The notes beneath the pieces were generated by a model. The model had not been told where the DNA came from, ran no database searches, and was given only the letters and a program-made list of their open reading frames with translations. From UBA1444 sp964521625 (lineage in GTDB: Bacteria; Bacillota; Negativicutes; UBA1444): 64,000 bases of DNA. Location: assembly GCA_964521625.1 (NCBI GenBank), contig CAZFSM010000003.1, forward strand, positions 62,001-126,000, read 5' to 3'. The position numbers were made by a program, and so were the translations under genes. Numbering within the stretch: position 1 is the stretch's first letter; every line of letters starts with the position of its first letter. This document shows, one piece after another, positions 1 through 9,665 of the stretch.

Positions 1-1254
1 TCCGGCGCCAATAGAAACCGGCGCCACCAGATTAGAGTTGCAACCGACGAATGCAGTATCGTCAATAGCAGTCCGGTGCTTTTTCTTGCCATCATAGTTG
101 ACGGTAATTGCGCCGCAACCAATGTTGACACCGGAACCTATATCGGTGTCGCCGATATAGCTGAGATGGGGCAATTTGCTCCCCTTACCGACCCGGGAAT
201 TTTTAACTTCGACAAAATTTCCCACCTTGACCCCGGCCATCAATTCAGTGTTCGGACGCAAATGAGCATACGGGCCCACTGTGACTCCCTCGCCGACTTT
301 GCACTCATGCGCGTAGGAAAAATGCAGCGTCACCGCCTCACCAATCTGGCAGTCGGCAATCCGGGTATTGGGACCGATCCGGCAATCGCGGCCAATCGTC
401 GTTGCACCTTCAATCCAGGTATACGGATATAAAATGGTGTCCTGGCCAATGGAAACTGCTGCATCGACAAACGTACTCGCTGGATCCATCACCGTGACAC
501 CGCTTTCCATCAAGTCAATCAATTTGCGCTGACGTAGGATTGCTTCCGCTTCAGCCAGCTGAACCCGCGAGTTTATGCCCAGTGTTTCCTGAAAATCATC
601 CACCAGAACCGCACCGACCCGGTTTCCCGCTGCGGCCAGAATCGCCAACACATCCGTCAAATAATACTCGCCCTGTGCATTATTGCAGGTTAGTCCGGCC
701 AACGCCGCAAACAGGGGCGCTGCTTCGAAACAATAAATGCCGGTATTGATTTCGCCAATCTTTTTTTGCTCTTCGCTCGCATCCTTCTGTTCGACAATCC
801 CCAGAACCTGCCCTGTCGCATCGCGCAGAATCCGGCCGTAACCGGTTGCATCTGCCGGCACTGCAGTCAAGACGGTTGCCGCAGCTCCGCTCTGCTTATG
901 GACAAAAACCAAATTTTCGAGTGTCTTTCCCGTCAGCAAAGGCGTATCGCCGCAAAGCAACAGAACCGTACCGGAAAACCCCGCCATAGCAGGCTGCGCC
1001 TGCATCATCGCATGCCCAGTGCCTAACTGTTCTGCCTGCAGCACATATTCAGCTGCACTGCCTATTTCGGCCTGAACATAGTCGCTGCCAAACCCGGCAA
1101 CAATAATCATGCGGTCAGCCCCTGCCTGCGTGGCTGCATCCATGACATGGCGAAGCATCGGTTTGCCGCCGACGGCGTGCAACACTTTAGGCATGGAAGA
1201 TTTCATGCGGGTTCCTTTTCCTGCGGCCAGAATCACCGCCACCATTTCCTGCAT
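1..1254 (-). CDS. glmU: Bifunctional UDP-GlcNAc pyrophosphorylase / glucosamine-1-P acetyltransferase (3' end missing)
   Basis: GlmU acetylates glucosamine-1-phosphate and then uridylylates it to UDP-GlcNAc, the precursor for peptidoglycan and lipopolysaccharide. Translating the minus strand from the ATG at 1254 gives the nucleotidyltransferase signature LAAGKGTRMK at residues 9-18. From about residue 250 there are left-handed beta-helix hexapeptide repeats, including a VGNFVEVKNSRVG stretch. The frame stays open to base 1, giving 418 codons. Full-length GlmU is about 455 residues, so only the last stretch of the acetyltransferase domain is missing. A GGAGGGG lies 9 bases before this ATG; a second in-frame ATG at 1245 has no better site. 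It lies 30 bases after purR on the same strand, the usual Firmicute order. Confidence 0.95.
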   Translation of the reverse strand, partial: MQEMVAVILAAGKGTRMKSSMPKVLHAVGGKPMLRHVMDAATQAGADRMIIVAGFGSDYVQAEIGSAAEYVLQAEQLGTGHAMMQAQPAMAGFSGTVLLLCGDTPLLTGKTLENLVFVHKQSGAAATVLTAVPADATGYGRILRDATGQVLGIVEQKDASEEQKKIGEINTGIYCFEAAPLFAALAGLTCNNAQGEYYLTDVLAILAAAGNRVGAVLVDDFQETLGINSRVQLAEAEAILRQRKLIDLMESGVTVMDPASTFVDAAVSIGQDTILYPYTWIEGATTIGRDCRIGPNTRIADCQIGEAVTLHFSYAHECKVGEGVTVGPYAHLRPNTELMAGVKVGNFVEVKNSRVGKGSKLPHLSYIGDTDIGSGVNIGCGAITVNYDGKKKHRTAIDDTAFVGCNSNLVAPVSIGAG

Positions 1255-1284
1255 CCGTTTGTTCCCCTCCGTGCGCCCGTAAAG

Positions 1285-2094
1285 CTAAATAGCCGGGCGA
1301 ATATCGATTTTTTTCAGATTCTCGTCAATTTTATGCAACACCAACAATGCCGTATACTCATCGACCAGTTTTTTCTCCGGCAGGTCCGTCGCAATTAACA
1401 CGCCCGTCCCAATAACCGCTGCGCCGACCTCGGTCGCCAGGTCGATCAATCCACGAGCTGTTCCGCCCGCTTTCATGAAATCGTCAATCACCAGGACTCT
1501 GGCTCCGGCAGGCAAAGCCCGCCGCGACACTGACATCGTCTGTATCCGCTTGGCTGAACCGGTAAGATAATTAATACTGACTGTGGAACCCTCGGTCACC
1601 TTGCTGCCCTGTCGGGCCATCACCAACGGAATGTTAAAAGCGCGGGCCGTCATCAGCGCCAGAGGAATCCCCTTGGTTTCCACGGTAAGAATGTAATCCG
1701 GCGCTAATGGAGCAAATCGCTGAAAGAAAATTTCACCGGCTTCCACCATCTGCTCCGGTGCAAACAGCACATCGGACATATACAGAAATCCACCGGGAAT
1801 AATTCGATCGGGCCGGGAAAACAAATCAGCCAATTGGGCAAGAACTTCATGCACCACAGCATCGGAGCGGCAGGGAATGTAACGCACGCCGCCGGCAGCG
1901 CCGGCAATGGTTTCAAGCGTTCCTGCTCCACGGGCTTCCAACGTGTGTCTGATTAACGAAATATCTTCGCTCAGGGTGGATTTGGCACAACCAAAAATGT
2001 CGGCAAATTCCCCCAGCGAATATAAATGTGAAGGCTTGTTCGTCAGGTATTTTGCTAGAATAACGAGACGATCCATGCGGCGGATTTTATCCAA
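1285..2094 (-). CDS. purR: Purine operon repressor PurR
   Basis: Firmicute PurR binds PurBox DNA and is released by PRPP, controlling purine synthesis. The 269-residue product has an N-terminal winged-helix part (about 1-75) and a phosphoribosyltransferase-fold part. The latter carries the PRPP-binding motif VLVIDDFMKAGGTA at residues 200-213. Length and motif fit the Bacillus PurR family, not the LacI-type PurR of enterobacteria. The start appears to be TTG at 2094 with GGGAGGG upstream; an internal ATG at codon 7 is possible. In Bacillus purR sits between ispE and glmU, as here, but the yabJ and spoVG genes of that cluster are absent. Confidence 0.93.
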   Translation of the reverse strand: MDKIRRMDRLVILAKYLTNKPSHLYSLGEFADIFGCAKSTLSEDISLIRHTLEARGAGTLETIAGAAGGVRYIPCRSDAVVHEVLAQLADLFSRPDRIIPGGFLYMSDVLFAPEQMVEAGEIFFQRFAPLAPDYILTVETKGIPLALMTARAFNIPLVMARQGSKVTEGSTVSINYLTGSAKRIQTMSVSRRALPAGARVLVIDDFMKAGGTARGLIDLATEVGAAVIGTGVLIATDLPEKKLVDEYTALLVLHKIDENLKKIDIRPAI

Positions 2095-2123
2095 ATCTCG
2101 TTCCCTCCCTGCATTTAAAAGCC

Positions 2124-2810
2124 TCAGCCGGAATTGCGGAGTTGATCCATTTCAAGCAGCAGTGTCTGTTCCGCATTTTCGATATGCTCCCGGGCTTTTT
2201 GCTGGGCCGCTTCAGCATTTCTCTGTGCGATCGCCTCGACCAGTTGTCGGTGTTCTTCCAGCGTGTTTTGCAGACGTCCGGGGTAATTGATCGAAACGGA
2301 ACGGAAGCGAGTAAACTGTTCACGCAAATTGTAGATAATTCCCACTAGCCGCTCATTGCGGCTGGCGCGATAGAGAATGTCGTGAAACGCTTCATCGGCC
2401 TCGACAATCTTCTGGTTATTGCGTTGCTCAATATGCTCGGCAATTTCGACCAGCAAACGTTCCATCAGCTCCAGTTCTTCTTCGGTAATCCGTTCCGCTG
2501 CCAGTCCCGCTGCCAAGCCATCTAGTGCAGCTCTAATCTCAAAAACTTCATTGATGTCCTTCAATGAAAGGTTAGCCACATACGTACCGCGGCGCGGCAA
2601 CATGACCACGAACCGCTCCAGTTCCAGTTTGCGAATCGCTTCCCGGACCGGCGTGCGGCTGACGCCGAGTTCTTCGGCCAGCTGAATTTCCATTAGTCGT
2701 TCCCCGGGCGGCAATGCACCGCTGCGGATCGCTTCGCGCAGAGTTTCATAAACCACCTCACGCAACGGCTTGTAGCTATCGAGTTTAACCGGTAATAATC
2801 GACGGGACAT
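2124..2810 (-). CDS. GntR-family regulator, FadR-type (FCD domain)
   Basis: A 228-residue transcription factor. The N-terminal winged helix-turn-helix (about 10-75) contains the typical GVSRTPVREAIRKLE recognition-helix region. The C-terminal all-helical FCD ligand domain (about 85-220) has Asp and His residues that in relatives bind a metal or a carboxylate effector. The ATG at 2810 is preceded by GGGAGG, and the gene overlaps the end of ispE by 26 bases, so the two are probably translated from one message. GntR-FCD genes between ispE and purR are, from memory, common in Negativicutes and Clostridia. The effector cannot be read from sequence. Confidence 0.88.
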   Translation of the reverse strand: MSRRLLPVKLDSYKPLREVVYETLREAIRSGALPPGERLMEIQLAEELGVSRTPVREAIRKLELERFVVMLPRRGTYVANLSLKDINEVFEIRAALDGLAAGLAAERITEEELELMERLLVEIAEHIEQRNNQKIVEADEAFHDILYRASRNERLVGIIYNLREQFTRFRSVSINYPGRLQNTLEEHRQLVEAIAQRNAEAAQQKAREHIENAEQTLLLEMDQLRNSG

Positions 2811-3693
2811 TCATTTGTTCCTCCCTTGCAACGGTTTCTGCAATCAAAATATCTACTTCCGGTCCGAGTGACAGCCTCGCGGTCAGCTTGTCGGCTTCAG
2901 TTAAATTAGGTGTCAAAGCAAAAACCGTAGGACCGCTGCCTGACATCAACACACCGCTCGCTCCTGCCCGGGATAAAGCAGTCTTGATATCGCCTATCTG
3001 CGGATAAGCAGAGATTGTCACCGTCTCTAATGCATTATACAAGTTCTGCGTCACGGCTGGGAAATCATTTTGCGCAATTGCTCGCCGCATCACCCCGATA
3101 TCAGGCTGACCGGTTGCCGCTGCCATTTGATAATTGCCGTAAACCCAGGCCGTCGAAACATGGAGCGGCGGATGCGCCAAGACAACACCCACGTCGGCAA
3201 AATCGGCCAACGGTTCCAGTTTTTCACCTCGCCCGGTTGCATGCACTGTCCCGCCCCACAAACAAAAAGGAACGTCCGAACCCAATCGGGCTGCCAGTTG
3301 TTCCAGATCATGCGCCGAAAGAGACAACTGCCAAAGTTCGTTAAGTCCTCTGAGCACTGCCGCCGCATCGCTGCTGCCGCCAGCCAGCCCTGCCGCCATT
3401 GGAATCCGCTTGATGAGATCGATATGAATTCCTTTGTCCACTCCGCATTCCCGCCTGAGCAGTTCAGCGGCGCGAAAAGCTAAATTACTGCTGTCACAGG
3501 GCAAGTCTTGCCGGTTAGAGCTCAAAGATATCGCCGCATTACGCAGACTAAAGCTGATCGTATCAAACAGGTTTACTGACTGCATGATCATGGATACTTC
3601 ATGGTAGCCATCCGCACGTTTGTCTGTTACGTCCAGCAGCAGATTAATTTTAGCATAAGCCTTTTGTGTCCACTGCGGCTCATTTTCGGGCAT
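2785..3693 (-). CDS. ispE: 4-diphosphocytidyl-2-C-methyl-D-erythritol kinase
   Basis: IspE phosphorylates CDP-methylerythritol in the non-mevalonate isoprenoid pathway. The 302-residue protein shows the GHMP-kinase ATP loop PMAAGLAGGSSDAAA at residues 98-112, an N-terminal KAYAKINLLLDV segment and a C-terminal GVLMSGSGPTVFAL motif 3. The ATG at 3693 has GGGAGA six bases upstream. It is the first gene of a minus-strand run (ispE, gntR, purR, glmU). The 210-base gap before the divergent abgB-like gene must hold both promoters; a TATAAT box sits at 3747-3752 on the minus strand, but I could not match it to a good -35. Confidence 0.95.
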   Translation of the reverse strand: MPENEPQWTQKAYAKINLLLDVTDKRADGYHEVSMIMQSVNLFDTISFSLRNAAISLSSNRQDLPCDSSNLAFRAAELLRRECGVDKGIHIDLIKRIPMAAGLAGGSSDAAAVLRGLNELWQLSLSAHDLEQLAARLGSDVPFCLWGGTVHATGRGEKLEPLADFADVGVVLAHPPLHVSTAWVYGNYQMAAATGQPDIGVMRRAIAQNDFPAVTQNLYNALETVTISAYPQIGDIKTALSRAGASGVLMSGSGPTVFALTPNLTEADKLTARLSLGPEVDILIAETVAREEQMNVPSIITG

Positions 3694-3903
3694 TCCACGT
3701 CTCCCACCGGTTCGCGACCAATTATTTTCGATTCATTTAACTTCGTATTATATTCTACGCAGAAGTTTGACCGCCTGCAACCTTTTCGAACATTTTCTAT
3801 ATTTTTGCACAATAACGTTCAGCAAAAGTCGATATTTTCGGTGGAGAAGATGTTGGCATAATGGTAAAATAGTGCTGTTAACATCGTAAAGGGGCTGTAG
3901 ACA

Positions 3904-5349
3904 GTGGATAAAAAAGGACTTGACGAAATCATTGAGCAAAAAAAACTGCTTTTTGCTGAGGCAAGTGATAAGATTTGGCAATATGCAGAGATGCGTTTTG
4001 AAGAAACCCACTCTGCTGATTTGCTTTGTGAAATCCTGACCAGTGAAGGGTTTTCAGTCAAAAAAGGCATTTCTGGCCTTGCCACCGCTTTTTCGGCAAG
4101 CTTTGGCGCCGGCGGTCCGATTGTGGCGATTTTAGGCGAATACGACGCGTTATCCGGACTGAGTCAACAAAAAAATGTGGCTAAACAAGAGCCGATTACC
4201 CCCGGACAAAACGGGCACGGTTGCGGTCATAATTTGCTGGGCGTGGGTTCTTTGTCTGCTGCTGTCGCTGTCAAACAATATTTGTCGGAAAATCAAATTG
4301 CGGGGACAATCCGGTATTACGGCTGCCCCGGCGAAGAAGGCGGTTCCGGAAAGACTTTTATGGCCCGGGAAGGCGCGTTTGCTGGCGCCGACGTCGCCGT
4401 TACCTGGCACCCAATGACCCACAACACTGTTTTTTCCATGAGTACGCTGGCCAATTATCAAGTCGCTTTCAAATTTCACGGCAAAAGCTCGCATGCAGGC
4501 ACTAGCCCCCATCTGGGGCGCAGTGCTCTTGATGCTGTGGAACTAATGAATGTCGGAGTAAACTATTTGCGGGAACATATCGTGCAGGAAGCGCGTGTCC
4601 ACTACGCAATCACCAATTCAGGCGGAAACTCGCCGAACGTAGTCCAGTCCGAAACGGAAGTATTGTATTTAATTAGAGCGCCGAAAGTGGCCCAAGTGCA
4701 GGAGATTTATGAGCGGGTTTGCAAAATCGCCCAAGGCGCCGCCATGATGACAGAAACGCATTGCGAAATTGTTTTCGACAAAGCCTGTTCGAATTATATT
4801 CCCAATCGCGTTTTGGGGAAACTGTTGTTGGAAAACTTCATCGAAGTCGGTGCGCCAAGACTGGATGAGCAGGAAATGCAATTTGCCTGCGCCATTCAAA
4901 ATACATTGACCGAACAGGAACGAAACAATGATCTGCAAATGGCCGCTGATTTCATTGGCGAGGAAAAGAAAGAGTTGCTGCAGGCTTTACGCCAGTCGGT
5001 TCTTTCAGACGTAATCCTGCCAAGTGTGCATTCACCCAAACTACTGTCCGGTTCGACCGATGTCGGTGATGTGAGCTGGATTATGCCAACCGCCCAATTG
5101 TGCGTCGCCTGCAATGTTTTTGGCACGCCCGGGCATTCCTGGCAAACGGTGGTGCAAAGCGCTACCACATTTGCCCACAAAGGAATGCTGACCGCCGGAA
5201 AAGTAATGGCCAGATCCATTGTCGATATTTTGGAACAGCCTGCTCTTGTAACTGAAGCTCAGGCGGAACTGAACGATTCCCTGGCTGGATCCATCTATTT
5301 TTGCCCCATCCCTGTCGGGGTGATGCCAAAACTAGCCAGGAAAAACTGA
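3904..5349 (+). CDS. M20 amidohydrolase, AbgB-like (aminobenzoyl-glutamate hydrolase B family)
   Basis: A metal-dependent M20-family amidohydrolase of 481 residues, about the size of E. coli AbgB. Metal-site motifs are visible: GHGCGHN at 104-110, CPGEEGGSGK around 141-150, TWHP at 167-170 and the dimerisation-domain SSHAGT at 195-200. The start is GTG at 3904 with an AAGGGG upstream. It is followed 20 bases later by a YitT-family membrane protein, probably co-transcribed. AbgB with AbgA splits p-aminobenzoyl-glutamate, a folate breakdown product. No abgA or abgT is present, so the substrate here could be another N-acyl amino acid or dipeptide. Confidence 0.85.
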   Translation: MDKKGLDEIIEQKKLLFAEASDKIWQYAEMRFEETHSADLLCEILTSEGFSVKKGISGLATAFSASFGAGGPIVAILGEYDALSGLSQQKNVAKQEPITPGQNGHGCGHNLLGVGSLSAAVAVKQYLSENQIAGTIRYYGCPGEEGGSGKTFMAREGAFAGADVAVTWHPMTHNTVFSMSTLANYQVAFKFHGKSSHAGTSPHLGRSALDAVELMNVGVNYLREHIVQEARVHYAITNSGGNSPNVVQSETEVLYLIRAPKVAQVQEIYERVCKIAQGAAMMTETHCEIVFDKACSNYIPNRVLGKLLLENFIEVGAPRLDEQEMQFACAIQNTLTEQERNNDLQMAADFIGEEKKELLQALRQSVLSDVILPSVHSPKLLSGSTDVGDVSWIMPTAQLCVACNVFGTPGHSWQTVVQSATTFAHKGMLTAGKVMARSIVDILEQPALVTEAQAELNDSLAGSIYFCPIPVGVMPKLARKN

Positions 5350-5369
5350 GTTTTAGGAGGAATTTTACC

Positions 5370-6221
5370 ATGCAATGGAAAAAACAAATTTGGCGCTATT
5401 CGCTGGTTGCACTCGGCGCCTTCATTTCCGGCGTCGGCATCAATACTTTTTTAATCCCGCATCAGTTGTTCAGCGGCGGTGTCAGCGGCGTGGCAATGAT
5501 TTTATATTTTTTGTTCGGTTGGCCGATCGGCCTGCAGATCATTTTGTTAAACATCCCGATATTTTACGCGGCATACCGGTTGCTTGACCGCGACTATGTA
5601 ATCTGCGGTATTTTCGGCATGATTATTTTTTCGGTTGCTACCGATGCCACCCGTTTTCTGGCAGATCTTCATTTCATTGATGATACTCTGCTAGCCGCCA
5701 TTTACGGCGGTGTCATCAGTGGCATCGGCGGCGGCATGATCTTCCGGGTTGGCGGCTCTGCCGGCGGCACCGACACTATCGCGTCAATCATAAAAAAATA
5801 TTATTCTTTAAATGTAGGCCTGGTCGGTTTTTCAATCAATGTGTTCCTGATGATTGTTGCCGCCGCTTTATTTGGCGTAAAACCTGCTATGTACACACTG
5901 TTATCCTTTTTTGTCAGCTCTCAGGTCACCGACGCTGTCATCGAAGGTTTAAATCGGAGAAAAACCATTATGATTATTTCTGACAAAAACGAGGAAATCG
6001 CTGACGCGATCCTCGACGAAGTCGGAAGAGGCGCCACTTTTCTCGAGGGAACCGGTGCTTATACCGGTCAGGGAAAGAAAGTCCTGTTCGTTGTGGTAAC
6101 CTTGACCCAGATTGCCAAAATCAAATTTATTACCGAAAAAACGGACCCCCACGCATTCATGATTGTTCAGGATGCGGCGGAGGTCCTTGGGCACGGATTC
6201 AGTTCGAAAAAAATGCTTTAG
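5370..6221 (+). CDS. YitT-family membrane protein (DUF161 plus DUF2179)
   Basis: A 283-residue integral membrane protein. The N-terminal two thirds hold about five hydrophobic segments with the glycine-rich GVSGVAMIL and GGSAGGTDTIASI signatures of the YitT family. The soluble C-terminal part from about residue 200 is the DUF2179 domain. Function is not established for the family. The ATG at 5370 is chosen because a perfect AGGAGG lies at 5355-5360; the longer open frame begins inside the upstream gene without a ribosome site. Its stop overlaps the stop of the convergent tolC-like gene by four bases. Confidence 0.85.
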   Translation: MQWKKQIWRYSLVALGAFISGVGINTFLIPHQLFSGGVSGVAMILYFLFGWPIGLQIILLNIPIFYAAYRLLDRDYVICGIFGMIIFSVATDATRFLADLHFIDDTLLAAIYGGVISGIGGGMIFRVGGSAGGTDTIASIIKKYYSLNVGLVGFSINVFLMIVAAALFGVKPAMYTLLSFFVSSQVTDAVIEGLNRRKTIMIISDKNEEIADAILDEVGRGATFLEGTGAYTGQGKKVLFVVVTLTQIAKIKFITEKTDPHAFMIVQDAAEVLGHGFSSKKML

Positions 6222-7534
6222 TTTACCGACACGCCCATGGCTTTGTCCAGTTTGGCCCGGTAGTTGTTATACTCATACATCGCCTTGAGAAAGTTGTTCT
6301 TGGCTGTGGTCAGCGCCACTTGCGCGTCCAGCACATCCAGGTTTGTTCCCACCCCGGCCTGATAACGGATGACCTTGATCTTGTAGTCCTCTTCCGCCAG
6401 CCCTACTGCCGAACTGCTGGTAGCGATACTCTGTTCGGCTGATTTCAGGCTCAGATAGGTTGACCGCACATCCAGCTGCACGCTGTCGACTGTCTGTTTC
6501 AGCTGTTCCTGCGCTTTCTTGTAGCCTTCCACCGCCTGTTTTACTTTGCCAGCGGTTAATCCCGAGTCAAACAACGTCCAACTGGTCAATAGATACATCG
6601 ACCAATTGTAGTTGTTGCCGCCGGCAAATTTGCTGTCATACCAGCCAGCATTGTACACTGCCGATACAGTCGGCAAATAGCCAGATTTGGCGATTGTGAT
6701 CGCTTCCTGGGCGCTCTTGGCGGCGTCGGTATACTGGCTGATCTCCGGTCGTTGCCGCAGTGCGGCATCGACGCAGAACGCCAGTTCTTTTTCATAGCGG
6801 GCATAACCCATGTCTCCCTTGACGTTCAGCTCGGTAGTCAGGGGAAAGCCAATAATGTTGTTCAGATTAGCCATTGTCACGTCATAGGTGTTCTGCGCTT
6901 CGATCAGGGTTTGTTTCGCTTTGGCCAGTTCGACCTCGGACCGCAGCACATCGACCTTGGCCACGACACCGACCTCAAACTGCAATTTTACGTCCTGCAG
7001 GTAGCGTTCCAGCCGTTCGACCGATTCCTGGCTCAGTTTGACGTTGTCGCGCGCCGCCATGAACTTGAAGTAGGCGTCAGTAGCATCATACTTCAGTTTC
7101 TGTCGGGCCAGGGCAATGCCCCACTGTTTGGAGTCCAGATCCAATTTGGCCTGGCTGACCTGACTCTCGATCCTGTTGCCGGACCAGAGGGTCCAGTTAA
7201 GGCTGGCGCTGTTGGAATACTGATCGGTTTCTAGCGGACTGGGGTTTAGCACGCTAGGCGCCGAAAGGCTTCTCATATCCTTGTGGCTGGCGCTGATCGT
7301 GAACCAACGATAGGAGCGGGCAGAAGTCAGGGCCCCCTTAGCCGCTTCAAAATCGAACACGGCAATCTTGCCGGTCGGGTTATTGGTCAGCGCCATACGA
7401 ACTGCTTCATCCAGTGTCAGCTCTTTTGCTGCGGCCGACGCGCCAGGTGCGGCAGCGCCGGTAACGAATCCTGACAATAGCATCACAACTACCAGATAAG
7501 CTGTCAGTTTGCACAGCTTTTTTTGTTTTACCAT
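6218..7534 (-). CDS. TolC-family outer membrane efflux protein
   Basis: A 438-residue protein with an N-terminal signal peptide (lysine-rich start, hydrophobic core, cleavage near ASA-AAKELT). It has the duplicated outer-membrane-efflux repeat of TolC; a typical second-repeat motif is QAGVGTNLDVLDAQVAL near residue 390. It would form the outer-membrane and periplasmic channel for the ABC exporter encoded just upstream. The ATG at 7534 has an AGGAGG eight bases before it. It is the last gene of the TetR/HlyD/ABC run, after a 104-base gap. Its presence is the best sign in the window that this organism has an outer membrane. Confidence 0.92.
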   Translation of the reverse strand: MVKQKKLCKLTAYLVVVMLLSGFVTGAAAPGASAAAKELTLDEAVRMALTNNPTGKIAVFDFEAAKGALTSARSYRWFTISASHKDMRSLSAPSVLNPSPLETDQYSNSASLNWTLWSGNRIESQVSQAKLDLDSKQWGIALARQKLKYDATDAYFKFMAARDNVKLSQESVERLERYLQDVKLQFEVGVVAKVDVLRSEVELAKAKQTLIEAQNTYDVTMANLNNIIGFPLTTELNVKGDMGYARYEKELAFCVDAALRQRPEISQYTDAAKSAQEAITIAKSGYLPTVSAVYNAGWYDSKFAGGNNYNWSMYLLTSWTLFDSGLTAGKVKQAVEGYKKAQEQLKQTVDSVQLDVRSTYLSLKSAEQSIATSSSAVGLAEEDYKIKVIRYQAGVGTNLDVLDAQVALTTAKNNFLKAMYEYNNYRAKLDKAMGVSVN

Positions 7535-7638
7535 GATTTGTCCTCCTGCTTCCTCTTCGGGTTTTCCTCATATTTTCTTTATTTTATCAGTTTACTATTG
7601 CGGTTTCATGACAACTTTGTGAACAATTTGTGACATTT

Positions 7639-8763
7639 TTAGGCGAGTTTTTTGCGAAACTTCACTACACTGACGGTGAGCACAATCGAAGTGTAGACTA
7701 TCAGCGCCAGCACCTGCGGCCATAGCGCCATGATCCCCACTCCTTTTAAGACAACGCCGCGCATTATCTGCAAGTAAAAAGTCAGCGGCAATACCTTGCC
7801 CAGTTGAAAAAAGATCTCCGGCATCGCTTCACGGGGAAACATGAATCCCGACAGCAACACGCTCGGTAAAAAAATAAAGAAAGAAAGCTGCATCGCCTGC
7901 ATCTGGGTTTTAGAAAAGTTGGAAATCAATATGCCCAATGAAAGCGAAGCTACGATAAACAGCAAAGTATACAAAAACAGTTCGATCAAATTGCCGCGGA
8001 TCGGCAAATCAAATACCAGAATGCCCACCATCAGAGCAACACCTGCCTGAACCAGGCCAACAAAAACATAAGGAATGATCTTCCCCAGCATTAATTCCCA
8101 GGATTTCATCGGCGTCACAATCAACTGTTCCAGCGTGCCGTGCTCACGCTCTCGCACGATAGCCATCGAGGTAATCATCACCATGGTCATCGTCAGAATC
8201 ATCCCCATGATGCCGGGAACCATATAAAATGCCGTGACGAAATCCGGATTGTACCAGGGGCGAATTCTGATATCATAGGGCAGTCCGTTGATTCGCCCGC
8301 CGAGACTTTCCAGTCGTTTGATCATGATGTTTTGCGACCGTAACTGACCAATCGTCGTTGCTGTACTGATAGCCGAAGAGGCTGCCATCGAGTCCGAGGC
8401 GTCCACAATGACCTGAACGCTGGCTGATCTGCCACTGCGAACCTCTTCCGCAAAATCAGGCGGCAGGATGATTCCGACCTTTGCCTGTCCATTGTCAATC
8501 AATGTGTTTAACTCTTTAAAACTATTCACATGAATGTCGAAATCAAAATATCCACTAGCGGAAAAAGATTGCAGCAAATCGCGACTTTCTGAACTGTGGG
8601 ACTGGTCAAACACCACTGTAGGCAAATGCTTCACATCGGTATTAATTGCAAAGCCAAACATCAGCAATTGAAAAATCGGGATGCCAATCATTAAGCCAAA
8701 GGTCAAACGATCCCGCCGCATTTGAATAAACTCTTTGAGCAGCAGCGCTCTTAACCTGATCAT
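7639..8763 (-). CDS. ABC-2 type permease (YbhR/YbhS/YhhJ-like)
   Basis: A 374-residue inner-membrane permease. It has one N-terminal transmembrane segment (about 20-40), a large external domain (about 45-175) and five or six C-terminal segments, the standard ABC2_membrane layout. It contains the conserved coupling-region phrase REREHGTLEQLIVTPM near residue 205. Its ATG overlaps the stop of the preceding ATPase by four bases (ATGA), so translation is coupled. E. coli ybhGFSR has two permeases; here only one is present, and it probably homodimerises. The likely role is export of drugs or lipophilic compounds through the HlyD protein and TolC. Confidence 0.9.
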   Translation of the reverse strand: MIRLRALLLKEFIQMRRDRLTFGLMIGIPIFQLLMFGFAINTDVKHLPTVVFDQSHSSESRDLLQSFSASGYFDFDIHVNSFKELNTLIDNGQAKVGIILPPDFAEEVRSGRSASVQVIVDASDSMAASSAISTATTIGQLRSQNIMIKRLESLGGRINGLPYDIRIRPWYNPDFVTAFYMVPGIMGMILTMTMVMITSMAIVREREHGTLEQLIVTPMKSWELMLGKIIPYVFVGLVQAGVALMVGILVFDLPIRGNLIELFLYTLLFIVASLSLGILISNFSKTQMQAMQLSFFIFLPSVLLSGFMFPREAMPEIFFQLGKVLPLTFYLQIMRGVVLKGVGIMALWPQVLALIVYTSIVLTVSVVKFRKKLA

Positions 8764-9665
8764 GCCGCCACCTCCTGCCGTTTTTGCTTCACAAAATGCA
8801 CGAACACATCTTCCAGGGACGGCTGGATCAATTTGCCCTGGAGTTTTGCATATTGGGCTAAATCCGCCTCGGTCACCCGCAGGTGGACCGCAGCGCCTTG
8901 CGCATATATATCCAGCATCGGCAAGCCTTGCCTGGTCAGTTCTGCCATCAGTTCTATCGGATCGGCACTGCTAATTTGCAGCAATCGCCCTGGTATTGAC
9001 CGTTTCAGTCCCGAAGGCGTATCAGAAGCAATCAGCTTGCCTTCAAAAATGAAGCCGATTTCATCACAATGCTCCGCTTCGTCCATAAAATGAGTGGTAA
9101 CCATTACCGTTGTCCCTGCCGCGGACAATTCATAAATGATATCCCAAAACATGCGGCGTGATTTGGGATCAACACCGCCTGTAGGTTCATCGAGAAAAAG
9201 GATCGCCGGGCGGTGCAAAATCGAACTGCCGAGTGCCAGGCGTTGCTTCCATCCGCCCGACAGGTTGCCTGTCAACTCATTTTCCCGACCGGTCAGGCCA
9301 GCCATTCGAATCATTTCGGCAATCCGTTCATTTTTTATACTTAGCGGCAAACTATACAGACCCGCATAAAATTCTAGGTTTTCGCGAACGGTGAGATCAT
9401 TGTACAAGCTGAATTTTTGCGACATGTAGCCGATATTGGCCTTGATTTGTTCGCTTTGCCTGACAATGTCCATCCCCATAACCTGACCGCTGCCGCCTGA
9501 AGGTTCAATGATCCCGCAGAGCATCCGGATCGTTGTCGATTTGCCGGATCCATTGGGCCCCAGAAAGCCATAGATGCCGCCTTGACGAATTTTCAAACTG
9601 ACGCGGTCCACCGCAGTAAAGTCACCGAATGTCCGGCTTAGTTCCTCTGTTTCAACGGCCCACAT
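8760..9665 (-). CDS. ABC transporter ATP-binding protein (efflux, second ATPase)
   Basis: A 301-residue ATPase subunit with Walker A GPNGSGKST (36-44), signature LSGGWKQ (135-141), Walker B LFLDEPTGGVD (156-166) and the switch histidine in VTTHFMDEAE. The C-terminal 70 residues are a regulatory tail of the drug-exporter type. It starts one base after the stop of the first ATPase. The two ATPases together correspond in order and content to the two nucleotide-binding halves of E. coli YbhF, which is one polypeptide. Here they are separate genes. Confidence 0.9.
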   Translation of the reverse strand: MWAVETEELSRTFGDFTAVDRVSLKIRQGGIYGFLGPNGSGKSTTIRMLCGIIEPSGGSGQVMGMDIVRQSEQIKANIGYMSQKFSLYNDLTVRENLEFYAGLYSLPLSIKNERIAEMIRMAGLTGRENELTGNLSGGWKQRLALGSSILHRPAILFLDEPTGGVDPKSRRMFWDIIYELSAAGTTVMVTTHFMDEAEHCDEIGFIFEGKLIASDTPSGLKRSIPGRLLQISSADPIELMAELTRQGLPMLDIYAQGAAVHLRVTEADLAQYAKLQGKLIQPSLEDVFVHFVKQKRQEVAA